The notes beneath the pieces are model-generated. The model did not search any database, was not told the origin of the DNA, and was given only the letters and a program-made list of their open reading frames with translations. Source: Chara braunii (Eukaryota; Streptophyta; Charophyceae; Charales; Characeae). From it: a stretch of DNA of 33,931 nt. A program made the position numbers and the translations under genes. Each line of letters opens with the position of its first letter. The first letter of the stretch is position 1. Location: assembly GCA_003427395.1 (NCBI GenBank), contig BFEA01000047.1:1790520-1824450 (forward strand). The letters are read 5' to 3'. This document shows, piece by piece, positions 1 through 7,245 of this stretch.

Positions 1-65
1 AGGAGGAGGAGGAGGAGGAGAAGGAGGAGAAGGAGAAGAAGAAGAACAAGAAGAAGAGGAGGAGG
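1..65. repeat. (GGA/GAA)n purine microsatellite
   Basis: Almost pure A/G on the plus strand, built of AGG, AGA and GAA triplets. It abuts a minus-strand copy of a dispersed GC-rich repeat at 66-133. Another copy of that repeat at 11047-11115 also follows a GAA/GGA run, so the microsatellite may be part of the repeat's surroundings. Confidence 0.9.
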
Positions 66-133
66 GGCGGAGGCCATACCTGTGTCAGCGGTACTTACCT
101 GGGCGCCATAGCCGTGCTCCACACTGGTACCTG
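66..133 (-). repeat. Dispersed GC-rich repeat R1, copy 1
   Basis: Read on the minus strand this stretch aligns almost end to end with 11047-11115. Shared blocks in order are CAGGTACC, GTGGAG, CTATGGCGCC, AGGTAAGT and ACAGGTATGGCCTCCGCC. A second, shorter CTATGGCGCC unit lies just outside, at 131-155 on the same strand. The block contains a consensus 5' splice-donor sequence (CAGGTAAGTA, reverse complement of 92-101). Family unknown; it could be part of a SINE or of another nonautonomous element. Confidence 0.7.
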
Positions 134-239
134 GGCGCCATAGCCCTGCTCCACGTTGNCGACCTGCATAACACCAACATCAACAACCACAGCAACAACC
201 ACAACCAGAAGAAGAAGGAGAAGAAGGAAGAGAAGTGGT

Positions 240-355
240 AGTAGTAGTAGTAGGAGGAGGAGAAGAAGAAGAAGAAGAAGAAGAAGAAGAAGAAGAAGAA
301 GAAGAAGAAGAAGGAGGAGGAGGAGGAGGAGGAGGAGGAGGAGGAGGAGGAGGAG
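240..355. repeat. (GTA)n, (GAA)n, (GGA)n compound microsatellite
   Basis: A short GTA run is followed by about 60 bp of GAA and then about 45 bp of GGA triplets. Open frames across it (poly-Glu, poly-Gly and poly-Arg plus, poly-Ser/Pro minus) are low-complexity artefacts. Confidence 0.95.
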
Positions 356-360
356 CGACG

Positions 361-561
361 GTGAGAAGCGAATGGGCGAAATCGGCGAGACGGGTGTGGA
401 GGACGATCACAACAACAACAACAGTGTCACTCATCGGCCGCAGGGTGGTCGAGACCAGGCGGATGAGTGGGAGGTGGAGCAGGGGTTCAGGACAGAGGCG
501 GTGGTTGTGGTGGAGGAGTTGTAAGGAATGGGCGAGATTGGCAAGAAGAATGGGAAGGTGG

Positions 562-592
<31 letters not shown>

Positions 593-794
593 CGACAACT
601 TCAACAACGACGGCGAGTAGCGAATGGGCAAAATGGGCGAGACGGGCGTGAAGGATGGTGACAACAACAACAACAACACTAATAACAACAACGATGGTGA
701 GCAGGGATTGGGCGAAATGGGCGAAGAGGGTGTGAAGGATGACAACAACATCAACAACGATGGCGATAACAACAACGACGACAAAGTCAACACC

Positions 795-841
<47 letters not shown>

Positions 842-845
842 GAAC
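361..845. repeat. Minisatellite with (AAC)n spacers
   Basis: At least four diverged units start near 365, 526, 620 and 707. Each has a core resembling GGGCGAAATGGGCGAGACGG, then GTGTGAAGGATG, then an AAC run of variable length; the longest AAC run is about 796-841. The units share both the core and the order core-then-AAC, so the whole module was duplicated, not just the microsatellite. No coding content is supported. Confidence 0.8.
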
Positions 846-890
846 AATCGCGACGATGGCGGCAACGACAACCACGGGAGCAGCGGGGTA

Positions 891-986
891 GAGAGGGGTG
901 GTTGTAACAACAATGATAACTAGAATGATAGTTTCAACGAGAGGGGTGGTTGTAACAACAATGATAACTATAATGATAGTTTCAAC
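891..986. repeat. 48-bp tandem duplication
   Basis: Two head-to-tail 48-bp copies (891-938 and 939-986) beginning GAGAGGGGTGGTTGTAACAA differ by a single base (TAGAATG versus TATAATG). The near-identity suggests a recent slippage or unequal-exchange event. Confidence 0.95.
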
Positions 987-1555
987 GACAGTTTCATCAC
1001 CGACAGCGGAGATCGCGCCAGTGGCATGCTCAGCAGCAAGGTTCGTGCATCCGCTATTTTCATTTGTATGCGGGGAGAGGGGCGGGGATCGGATGAGGTG
1101 GATAGGGAAGGGATTGGGGTTGGAAGAAATGGTTTGATACTTCTCCCCTCCCTGAAACTCTATCATCGCTTGCTCCTCCTTCGCTGGCATCGGGTGGGGA
1201 TAGGATAGTTGAGTCCTGCTGCCCCCTTGGTTGATTTGGGTTGCCCAGTCTGCAACCTCAATGAAGGAGGGCGTGGGCCGCCCCTCAGGTTGGCGTTGTG
1301 TTTCACGATTGCCTGCTGGGGAGGAGGATTATCGTAATATGTAGGCAGGGGTGTCGATTGGTGGTCTAGGGCATGAGTTCTGATTTGGTTTCTTTGATGA
1401 GGTGATCGATGATGAAGATGTTTCTCGTTACTTTTCGATGCATTCATACTTCATGCGCAGGAGGCAATTCTTCCCTGGCGTAGGGAAGTAATCAATACCT
1501 CTGCTCAACAATTACATATAGATTGGATTGTATGTGCTCGTTGACGTCTGTACAC
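987..1555. other. No recognisable gene or element
   Basis: Mixed-composition sequence. The only open frame of note is 1163-1447 on the minus strand (94 codons), with no recognisable motif. The phrase GGGAAGTAATCAAT near 1484-1497 recurs near 17190-17203, hinting at an old shared repeat. Confidence 0.5.
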
Positions 1556-1558
1556 ATC

Positions 1559-2120
1559 AGTGTATAGGGACGCTGGGCCCGAATTCCAGCTCACACCCAA
1601 CACACCCTTATGAGGGTTTACAGTTGATAAGGAAGGACGTAGGATAGATTGGGCTTTTTCTTCATGCATCATATAGTGATGTCATAGTAGATAATGGAGG
1701 ATAGGGTACATAGGGCTCTTCCTTCATGGGTCATATCTTGATGATCATATACACATACAACTGCATACTACTGCATAGGGATGATGGGCCCGATTCCCAG
1801 CTGTTTCACAACACATTGATTAGAGGCGCTGGACCTGATTGTTCTGATCTCTAGCTCACATACATCACATCAAAGCTAGGGTTTCGTTTCCTGGCCTGAT
1901 AGATAGGTCTGGGCTTGATGCCTAACTTTGTGTTTGATCAGATGGGCACGGTTTTCCCATCATTTGACACATCTGACATCTGACATATATTGGTTAATGA
2001 ACACACATCGGTAGTAGGAGATATCAACACATCTCTGTATTGGGACGCTGGACCCCATTTCCAGTTGATGCATTCACATCATTGTATAGGGACGCTGGGC
2101 CCGATTTCCAGCAGGTGCAG
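1559..2120. repeat. Tandem repeat with palindromic GCTGG-CCAGC core
   Basis: Five diverged copies of a motif resembling TATAGGGACGCTGGGCCCGA followed by TTCCAGC begin near 1572, 1783, 1828, 2048 and 2093. The core is an inverted repeat (GCTGG ... CCAGC). The spacing 211, 45, 220, 45 bp shows that the last four copies are two 265-bp units, each holding two cores 45 bp apart. An upstream ACATCA-type lead is shared by several copies. A second motif (AGGATAG...TTCATG...TCATAT) is also doubled near 1642 and 1699. Confidence 0.75.
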
Positions 2121-2594
2121 CTCCCCACCAATAGATGGAGCCTTTGACGCGGGGGTCTACTTACCGGGGATGCTCTTACCACCTGGCCAAGTAGGCTTCC
2201 TATATATGAAGTTGCTTAAAAAAAAAGAAAAAGAAAAAAAAGAAAAGGATCAGCTTCTGTCTGTGTGATGGCCCGGATCGTCCGAATGTCGACAGCTCAG
2301 ATGCAATTTGTCCCAGTTTCGGTCTGGACTCCTTGAGGCCTGAATCTTCTGGAACCTGCAGACCACCGTCAGATCATTCCAGTTCGACGGCCAGGAAATC
2401 TTATGTTGACTTTGACTTCTCGGATCTGGGCCTGGGTCCACGAGTTGACTGTTGACATTTCAGTCAACTGTCGGTCTGGGCCTCTTCCTAAGGCCTGTTT
2501 GACCTTTTCCAGGGCCTGCCCATTCGTGCTTGTCTTTCGGGGTGCTGAGGGCATGATAGGAGCCTGGCGGCTCAATTTGGGCACACGTTACAGC
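2121..2594. other. A-rich retroelement-like 3' end and unassigned sequence
   Basis: An A-rich run with scattered G (about 2216-2247) resembles the tails of the retroelements at 4897-4927 and 17341-17390, so 2121-2247 may be the 3' end of another retroelement. I found no matching target-site duplication. The rest, to 2594, carries no recognisable feature. Confidence 0.35.
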
Positions 2595-2686
2595 AAATCA
2601 ATCAATCAATAAATCAATCAGTAAATCGATCAATCAGTCAGCAAGCAAACGAAATGCAATCAGTCAATCAATCAGTCAATCAATCA
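2595..2686. repeat. (AATC)n microsatellite
   Basis: Imperfect AATC and AGTC tetranucleotide repeat running for about 90 bp. Confidence 0.9.
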
Positions 2687-2835
2687 TTTTTATTTCTTAC
2701 CTTTGTTTTCTTTTGCTCGTTTTAATTATTATTATGTTGAAAAAATCTAAGAACAGAACCCAAAAAAAAAAAAAAAGGTGGTACAAAATGCTCTACAACC
2801 CCTTTTATTCATTAAAAAAAACCCTATTTTTTCAT

Positions 2836-2927
2836 ATGGTGGGCACATTTGTACGGCCGTCGTATGAATGGCCGTTCAAACGTTCGCATCACCATACGAC
2901 AAAACCCCCGTAAGACGTACGGGGGTT
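2836..2927. repeat. Nested inverted repeats with a 10-bp GC-rich hairpin
   Basis: AACCCCCGTA (2903-2912) pairs perfectly with TACGGGGGTT (2918-2927) across a 5-base loop. Just upstream, GTCGTATG near 2859 pairs with CATACGAC ending at 2900, and TATGGTG near 2836 pairs with CACCATA near 2891. The set may be the remains of a foldback element. No U-run follows, so a pol III or bacterial-type terminator is not indicated. Confidence 0.6.
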
Positions 2928-3055
2928 GAAACAGCTGAGCACAAATCTGATGACTGCCTACTTAACTCGATGCCCACAAGAAACAGAGGATCCTCCATTC
3001 AGAAGAACAGGAGCCCCTGGCTTGGAGATTGAAAGCCACAAAGAGTCCCATAATG
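2928..3055. other. Unassigned spacer
   Basis: I see no feature here; it flanks the poly-T start of the SINE fragment that follows. Confidence 0.4.
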
Positions 3056-3110
3056 TTTTTTTTTTTTTTTTTTTTTTTCCCTTTAAGTCCATGGTGTTGT
3101 AGAGGCCAGT
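3056..3110 (-). mobile_element. SINE 3' end, 5'-truncated copy
   Basis: A run of 23 T followed by a block reading, on the minus strand, CCTCTACAACACCATGGAC then TTAAAGGG and the A tail. The same block, about 28 bp with few changes, ends the full-length minus-strand SINE at 3623-4279, so this is a second copy of that family's 3' end. How far it extends to the right is unclear. No target-site duplication was found. Confidence 0.6.
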
Positions 3111-3170
3111 CACTGAGTGCACAGTGATCACCTGGAGCAGTAGTACCATTGGTCAAATAGTATCAAATAG

Positions 3171-3184
3171 AATCCCCTCACTGC
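3171..3184. repeat. Target-site duplication, left copy (U2 retrocopy)
   Basis: AATCCCCTCACTGC, an exact 14-bp match to 3311-3324, immediately precedes the U2-like 5' end. Confidence 0.92.
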
Positions 3185-3291
3185 ATATTTTTCTCGGCCT
3201 TTTGGCTAAGCTCAAGTGCACTGTATCTGTTTTGAATCTTCTGATCAGTTTATAATACTTTATATCTGATCCGTGTCAATCGGATCGCAAC
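3185..3291 (+). pseudogene. U2 snRNA-derived retrocopy (3'-truncated)
   Basis: The sequence begins at the U2 5' end and includes CTCGGCCTTTTGGCTAAG, the stem-loop I region and its 3' flank, which is diagnostic of U2 spliceosomal RNA. The GTATCTGTT, ATCAGTTTA and TATCTGAT blocks follow in the correct U2 order. Two extra segments of about 10 bases separate these blocks. The branch-site-pairing region normally read as GUAGUA is altered (GTGCACTGTA), so a functional spliceosomal RNA is unlikely. The 3' end is a perfect 6-bp hairpin (GATCCG/CGGATC) where stem II would lie; the Sm site and stems III-IV are absent. An A-rich tail (3292-3310) follows and 14-bp direct repeats flank the insert. No plant-type snRNA promoter is seen upstream. 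It is either a single U2 retropseudogene or a copy of a U2-headed SINE. Confidence 0.85.
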
Positions 3292-3310
3292 AAAAAAAAA
3301 ATTAAAAGAA

Positions 3311-3324
3311 AATCCCCTCACTGC
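3311..3324. repeat. Target-site duplication, right copy (U2 retrocopy)
   Basis: Exact repeat of 3171-3184, directly after the A-rich tail of the U2-derived copy. A long duplication plus an A tail is the mark of target-primed reverse transcription. Confidence 0.92.
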
Positions 3325-3610
3325 CCATCAATTGGAGTCTAAACATCTGCGACACGGAAGACCGGCACAGAGCACATGTAGAATCCATCAAAAGTGGCCC
3401 AAAATGGAAAGGATCCTTGCTGCAAAAGGGAAGTATTTCAAAAAGTAAAAAAAAAAAAAAAAAGGACCCATAAAACTGGAGTCAAAATGTGGGGGGAGCA
3501 GGGGAAAAAACAGGGAAAAACACTTTTAAGGCTTAAGCAGATGATAAGTATGGAAGCGCTTATTGTGAGGGCATTATGACAAGGGATGCAAAAAAAGGGG
3601 GATGATAGGG

Positions 3611-3622
3611 AAGTCATTAGAT
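3611..3622. repeat. Target-site duplication, left copy (SINE)
   Basis: AAGTCATTAGAT, exact match to 4280-4291, lies next to the T-rich (tail) end of the minus-strand SINE. Confidence 0.88.
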
Positions 3623-3649
3623 TTTTTTATTTTTTGTTCTTTTCTAAAC

Positions 3650-4079
3650 GTCCAGGGTGTTGTAGAGGTCGGTTTCTGGACCCATGACAGATACCTATCT
3701 ACAGTCAGCAACTAATTTATGGGACCCAGACCATCCTATCTTGGAGGATCCCCCTCAGACAGCCCCCTACTGCAGGTTTCCCAACGATTTCCTCCACCAG
3801 AGTCTGTCTACTAACACCCCTCCTACCGGGATCCCTTAAGACAATCCCCTACTGTAGGTTCCCCACCTATATCCTCCAGCAGAGCTTGTCCCAAGCCAAC
3901 CCTCCCCCCAAACGGGACCCCATCCCACCTCAGGTCCTTGCCCCCCACAAAGCAGAGCCTAAGGTAACCAACACACATGAGCAGTCTAACCACAAACCTG
4001 TACCTGCATCCTCATTAGACTGCTAACTGTATCAGGCAAACCCCTCATAGGCCAGGACCCAACATACAACACCATGGAC
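3650..4079. repeat. Inverted-repeat pair inside the SINE
   Basis: GTCCAGGGTGTTGTA at 3650-3664 is the reverse complement, with one mismatch, of TACAACACCATGGAC at 4065-4079. The left arm lies in the conserved 3' end of the SINE, so the pairing joins the body with the likely RT-recognition end. Confidence 0.75.
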
Positions 4080-4197
4080 AGTCCCCTGGGTGGTGCGCAG
4101 GCAGTGTCTGTAATAGCTTACCATGCGTCAGCCCAAGAGGTGTGTGTCCAGCCGTGCGTCATTCTAACGCCCTGCCGGTGTCCATGCGTGAGGCTGC

Positions 4198-4263
4198 GGA
4201 TTTGAACCCGCAACCTCATACCACAGTGTGCATTTCCAACCAGTGCTCTAACCACTGAGCTAC
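4198..4263 (-). promoter_or_regulatory. tRNA-derived pol III promoter (A and B boxes) of the SINE
   Basis: The minus strand carries GTAGCTCAGTGGTTAGAGC (A box, D-arm with GCTC/GAGC stem) and, 36 bases further, GGTTCAAATCC (B box) inside a perfect T-arm stem TGCGG/CCGCA. The acceptor strands do not pair (GTTGATG against GCCTCAC), and no proper anticodon stem forms between the arms. This is therefore a tRNA-derived internal promoter, not a working tRNA gene. Confidence 0.8.
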
Positions 4264-4279
4264 ATCAACTAGAAATAGA

Positions 4280-4291
4280 AAGTCATTAGAT
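4280..4291. repeat. Target-site duplication, right copy (SINE)
   Basis: Exact copy of 3611-3622, next to the tRNA-like head. Confidence 0.88.
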
Positions 4292-4607
4292 CATGACAAT
4301 TGCGAATTTCAGCAGGAAGGAATGTTCTGGAGGAGCAGGGGAAAAAAAGAAAAAAAGAAAAAAAAGAACTACGGTCAAGGATACATGGAATTGTCGACAT
4401 AGGCTTCAGGGAGCAAGGGACATAGAGATAGCAAGTGATAGCAAGTGACATCGGGCTAGCCAAGATAACGGCTCTGAGGGACAAGACGGGTTTTGCGTGC
4501 TGTCAAGGCATCCTAGAACTAGACATGTAGAGCGTGTACAGACACGTTGGAAGAGACAATGCTATGCCGATGGCAAGCAGGCATGCAGCCTGAGGGGCTG
4601 CTAGGAA

Positions 4608-4635
4608 CCCCCCCCCCCCCCCCCCCCCCCCCCCC
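4608..4635. repeat. Poly-C homopolymer, 28 bases
   Basis: Uninterrupted run of C. Rare in plants outside repeats, and prone to length error in sequencing. Confidence 0.95.
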
Positions 4636-4939
4636 TTTCTGGAGGCCATCACGCTGCGTGACTGGGTGCTGCTAGTAAGCCTCAGACCTGCAGGACAGCC
4701 CCCAAGAAGGGCAAAGGGTTTGGGGGAGGGATGATCCGTAGCAGCCTCCCCCTTGTTCAGGCGGCTAGAGCCGCAAGGGCCAGGCTGATCCTTTGTTTTC
4801 GTATTACCCCCCTCTTCGCTGTACAAACATGCTTACCAGTGATAGGCAACCGGACTGACGCCCCCCAGAATAGAAGGGGCTTTGTGTTTTCCGAAAAAAA
4901 GAAAAAGAAAGAAAAAAAAGAAAAAAACTGGAGTCAAAA

Positions 4940-5540
4940 GACTCAAAACACCCACAACTTGGAAGGCAGCTAGAGAGGGATTTGAAATGCGTTGGCGAGC
5001 TCGTCACAATCTGGGCATAACCCTGCTCAAAACAAACTCCACCCTTCAGAACAACCATCAAAATCGCAACCATTCAGAGTACCTGAACATGGTCGCCAAA
5101 CAAGGACGCCACACACAAACCAAGAAACGATATTCCGACCAAAACCATCAGAACATGCCATGAATCTGGACAAATGAACTCCTGTAAACAGTGTAAAGGA
5201 CACCAGGGCCACAATTCCACCAGCACGGACAAAGAGCGATTGACTGTAGATAGCGAAGACCAATCATGGTCACCAGCGAGTCAGCGACTGACTGTAGATA
5301 GCAAAAATCAATCATGATCTGTGCTAACGAAACCTTAGCCCAGGTAACATACTCCCAAATGGCCTCGCCAACTGAGCCACCAACGTCGGAAGAGGAATAA
5401 ATGGAACTTGACCGGAAAAGTGTACAGCAGCTACAGCTGTCGAAGCTGCAAAAACAAACCGAACTTTTGCACCGTGTGCTCACAAACAGAAGATGTGAAT
5501 TAGGATTGTCAAAATAGATGTGACATAGCTGTTGGATTAA
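4940..5540. other. Unassigned sequence with a 48-bp tandem duplication
   Basis: Two copies starting at 5236 and 5284 share GACTGTAGATAGC and CAATCATG, so the period is 48 bp. One plus-strand frame around 5160-5225 reads CHESGQMNSCKQCKGHQGHN, which resembles a damaged zinc-knuckle stretch. Spacing and cysteines do not fit CCHC exactly and the frame has stops on both sides, so I do not call a gene. Confidence 0.4.
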
Positions 5541-5664
5541 GGGCCTCGCCACACAGGCTGTCGAAATGTGCAAAACGAGAATGAACTTCCCGCTAGAACA
5601 TGGCCAGATGCACCTGGCACATTTTTGTCGTTTTCACGTTTCGAAAGCCTGTGTGGCGAGGCCC
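5541..5664. mobile_element. Tourist/Harbinger-type MITE
   Basis: A 124-bp element with terminal inverted repeats starting GGGCCTCGCCACACAGGCT. The two arms pair over about 40 bp with few mismatches, so it folds into one long hairpin. TAA flanks both ends (5538-5540 and 5665-5667), the 3-bp target duplication typical of PIF/Harbinger elements, and the GGGCC terminus fits Tourist-like MITEs. It has no coding capacity and would need a Harbinger transposase in trans. Confidence 0.88.
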
Positions 5665-5667
5665 TAA

Positions 5668-6290
5668 CCCTTGGACGCTCTACTGATGAAAACCCCTGTG
5701 AGATAAAGGACAATTGGGAACACCCACCCCATGTGGCTAAATGGCACATCCATGAACTGCTGATAGAGAGACCTGAGTTCAAATCCATTGGGATCAGAAT
5801 CATCAGATGAATCATTTAAACTCTTAAATTACCTAGGAGCGGTCAGTTGGACAATGACACCTCAAGGCCATCACCCTAATTCTTTTCCTTCTTATTTTTG
5901 AAGGACAACTGCAAGTGATGCCTCTGCAATTTGTCTCATTTGAACAAATGCCTCTGTCAGAATGCTACCTGGACATCCGCACATCATGGTACAGATCTCA
6001 CTCACATGGTTGCCTGGACTTAACAGATCCATACATTCTCACAGAGGCACTTGTGCAAACGATGCAACATGCGGGGGCATACATACAAGTGCTTACCGCA
6101 TCGACAGAAGGAAAGTATTCTATGACACAGTTACAGAATCTTTGTCCAAAATTCTGCATCATAACTTTTTCATATTGGATGGCATCCAATTCCCATACGC
6201 TTAGTTGATCGTAGTCCATCAGCGCCTCTAGTCAAGATTTGCTTTATGCACACTCTGATCAGGAGAGGCTCTCACAAGATGATGATGAGT

Positions 6291-6293
<3 letters not shown>
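5668..6293. other. Unassigned sequence with a possible endonuclease relic
   Basis: Mostly featureless. Around 6083-6205 on the plus strand one frame reads RRKVFYDTVTESL, then HHNFFILDG and FPYA. This resembles the part of LINE endonucleases around the ILGGDFN-type motif, but it is too short and degraded to be sure. No polyadenylation tail or duplication marks an element here. Confidence 0.25.
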
Positions 6294-6356
<63 letters not shown>

Positions 6357-6380
6357 NCCCCTCCCCCCTCTCTCTCTCTG
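6294..6380. repeat. (CT)n microsatellite with an N
   Basis: About 31 CT units, an N at 6357, then a C-rich interruption and more CT. The N marks an unresolved base in the repeat. Confidence 0.95.
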
Positions 6381-6571
6381 CCATCTGCAGGCTCTGGGTA
6401 CGAGCACTAGCAAATGTGTGCGGTGCATTCTTCACCCTCTGCTCTTTGAGAATGCGTAAAAACAGTCAATGGTGAAAGGTTGACGATCGCCATTCTCTTG
6501 AAGGTGTACAGGCTGCTCAGAGCATGGGTGCACACCTTGATTATCCACATATGATAAGGAGCTCGGCAACT

Positions 6572-6850
6572 TCAGTTCCTGCTGAGGTGAAGCCAGAATG
6601 AGTGACAATCCTGTCCAGCCTCCTCCACCTCCTTGTTGCCAATGATGGATGCCAAGTTTGTGAGAGAGTGAGCAATATTTTTTGCAGTTTCGTACGCCAC
6701 AAGGAAAACAGCAGACGCGGCAACCTGCACATTAAGGGATAGGGGTTCAGAAGCAACATTTTGTTGACAGTGCGTTGTCATGCTCTCTATACACAACTCC
6801 ACAAAAAAAGCACGACTGTATGTGTCCAACCAAACCATGGCAAATATCAA
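6572..6850 (-). CDS. Possible coding exon, mitochondrial-carrier-like (tentative)
   Basis: This minus-strand frame is open for 92 codons and, unlike neighbouring frames, has ordinary amino-acid composition. After a pyrimidine-rich stretch ending TGCAG at 6725 (a possible 3' splice site) it reads VAASAVFLVAYETAKNIAHS. That is close to the second-helix signature of mitochondrial carrier proteins (PxxAxFFxxYE.xK). The usual proline is replaced and no PX[DE]XX[KR] motif is present in the piece. No neighbouring exon could be found in the window. It could equally be a chance frame; I give the carrier reading low weight and no gene name. Confidence 0.2.
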   Translation of the reverse strand: MIFAMVWLDTYSRAFFVELCIESMTTHCQQNVASEPLSLNVQVAASAVFLVAYETAKNIAHSLTNLASIIGNKEVEEAGQDCHSFWLHLSRN

Positions 6851-6938
6851 GTATCACTCTACTACATGTGTGGTACACCAGGTCGGACTCCACGCATAAC
6901 CGATTCCCCCGAGATATTCCTCGCCAGGACTAACGTCT

Positions 6939-7042
6939 TCACCCGAATAAAACGCCCGGTCATTATAGCTGTATTGCTGCAACTTTTACTCTAGATATTG
7001 AGTCAAATTCGCCGTTGATGACCGGGCGTTCTATTCGGCTGA
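6939..7042. repeat. 104-bp inverted repeat with 25-bp arms
   Basis: Arms 6939-6963 and 7018-7042 pair at 23 of 25 positions (core CGAATAAAACGCCCGGTCAT) around a 54-base spacer. No clear target-site duplication flanks it. It could be a small foldback transposon or a hairpin RNA precursor: its size and near-perfect stem fit a plant pre-microRNA, but no expression evidence is available. Confidence 0.75.
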
Positions 7043-7245
7043 CCACGGTGGTCTAGCAAGACTTCACTACATGTGCTTGCATGTTCATGCATCACAGCCT
7101 GCCTGCTTAGCGCAGCTTCGCACGACAATGCAGCGGCGTGGCCGCTATGCCTGCACAGACCAGAATATCTCCTTCCTGGGCCACACACTTTCCTTTATGG
7201 AAAGTCTGCCCGCCGCTGGCTGGCCTGGCCAGGCATTTGGGGAGG
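7043..7245. other. Unassigned sequence upstream of LINE-A
   Basis: The region just before the LINE-A homology has no tail or duplication. The LINE's 5' boundary is placed only by where similarity to LINE-B ORF1 starts. Confidence 0.4.

Larger units (their letters stand above)
3623..4279 (-). mobile_element. Full-length tRNA-headed SINE with 12-bp target-site duplication
   Basis: On the minus strand the element starts with a tRNA-like head (A box 4263-4245, B box 4208-4198), continues through a body of about 530 bp, and ends with CCTCTACAACACC, then TGGACGTTTAG and an A-rich tail (3645-3623). Identical 12-bp repeats flank it. At 657 bp it is long for a SINE. The body holds a 15-bp inverted repeat (3650-3664 and 4065-4079, 14 of 15 paired) that would bring the 3' end back to within 200 bp of the head in RNA. 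No coding capacity is seen; transposition would need a LINE in trans. The tail end does not obviously match the 3' ends of the LINEs in this window. Confidence 0.85.
3488..4926 (+). mobile_element. A-tailed nonautonomous retroelement X, host of a nested SINE
   Basis: ACTGGAGTCAAAA occurs at 3475-3487 and again at 4927-4939, just after an A-rich tail with scattered G (about 4897-4926). This fits a 13-bp target-site duplication around a plus-strand insertion. Removing the nested SINE and its duplication leaves about 770 bp. The 3' end has the block CCGGACTGACGCCCCCCAGA shortly before the tail; the same block with a few changes precedes the A tail near 17291-17340, so the two share a 3' family end. 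The element holds a 28-base C homopolymer (4608-4635). No coding frame is supported. Confidence 0.6.

Noticed and set aside
180-1190. 336-codon minus-strand frame and overlapping plus-strand frames at the left end
   Set aside because: Runs of Val, Ser, Pro, Gly, Glu and Thr follow directly from GAA, GGA and AAC repeats; no domain is visible.
3185-3291. Functional U2 snRNA gene
   Set aside because: The branch-site-pairing sequence is altered, the Sm site and 3' stems are absent, an A tail and target duplications flank it, and no snRNA promoter is seen.
4190-4270. Functional tRNA gene on the minus strand
   Set aside because: D- and T-arms are good, but the acceptor stem does not pair and no anticodon stem forms; it is the head of a SINE.
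5160-5230. Retrotransposon gag zinc knuckle
   Set aside because: Cysteines and histidines are near but not in CCHC spacing, and stops close the frame on both sides.
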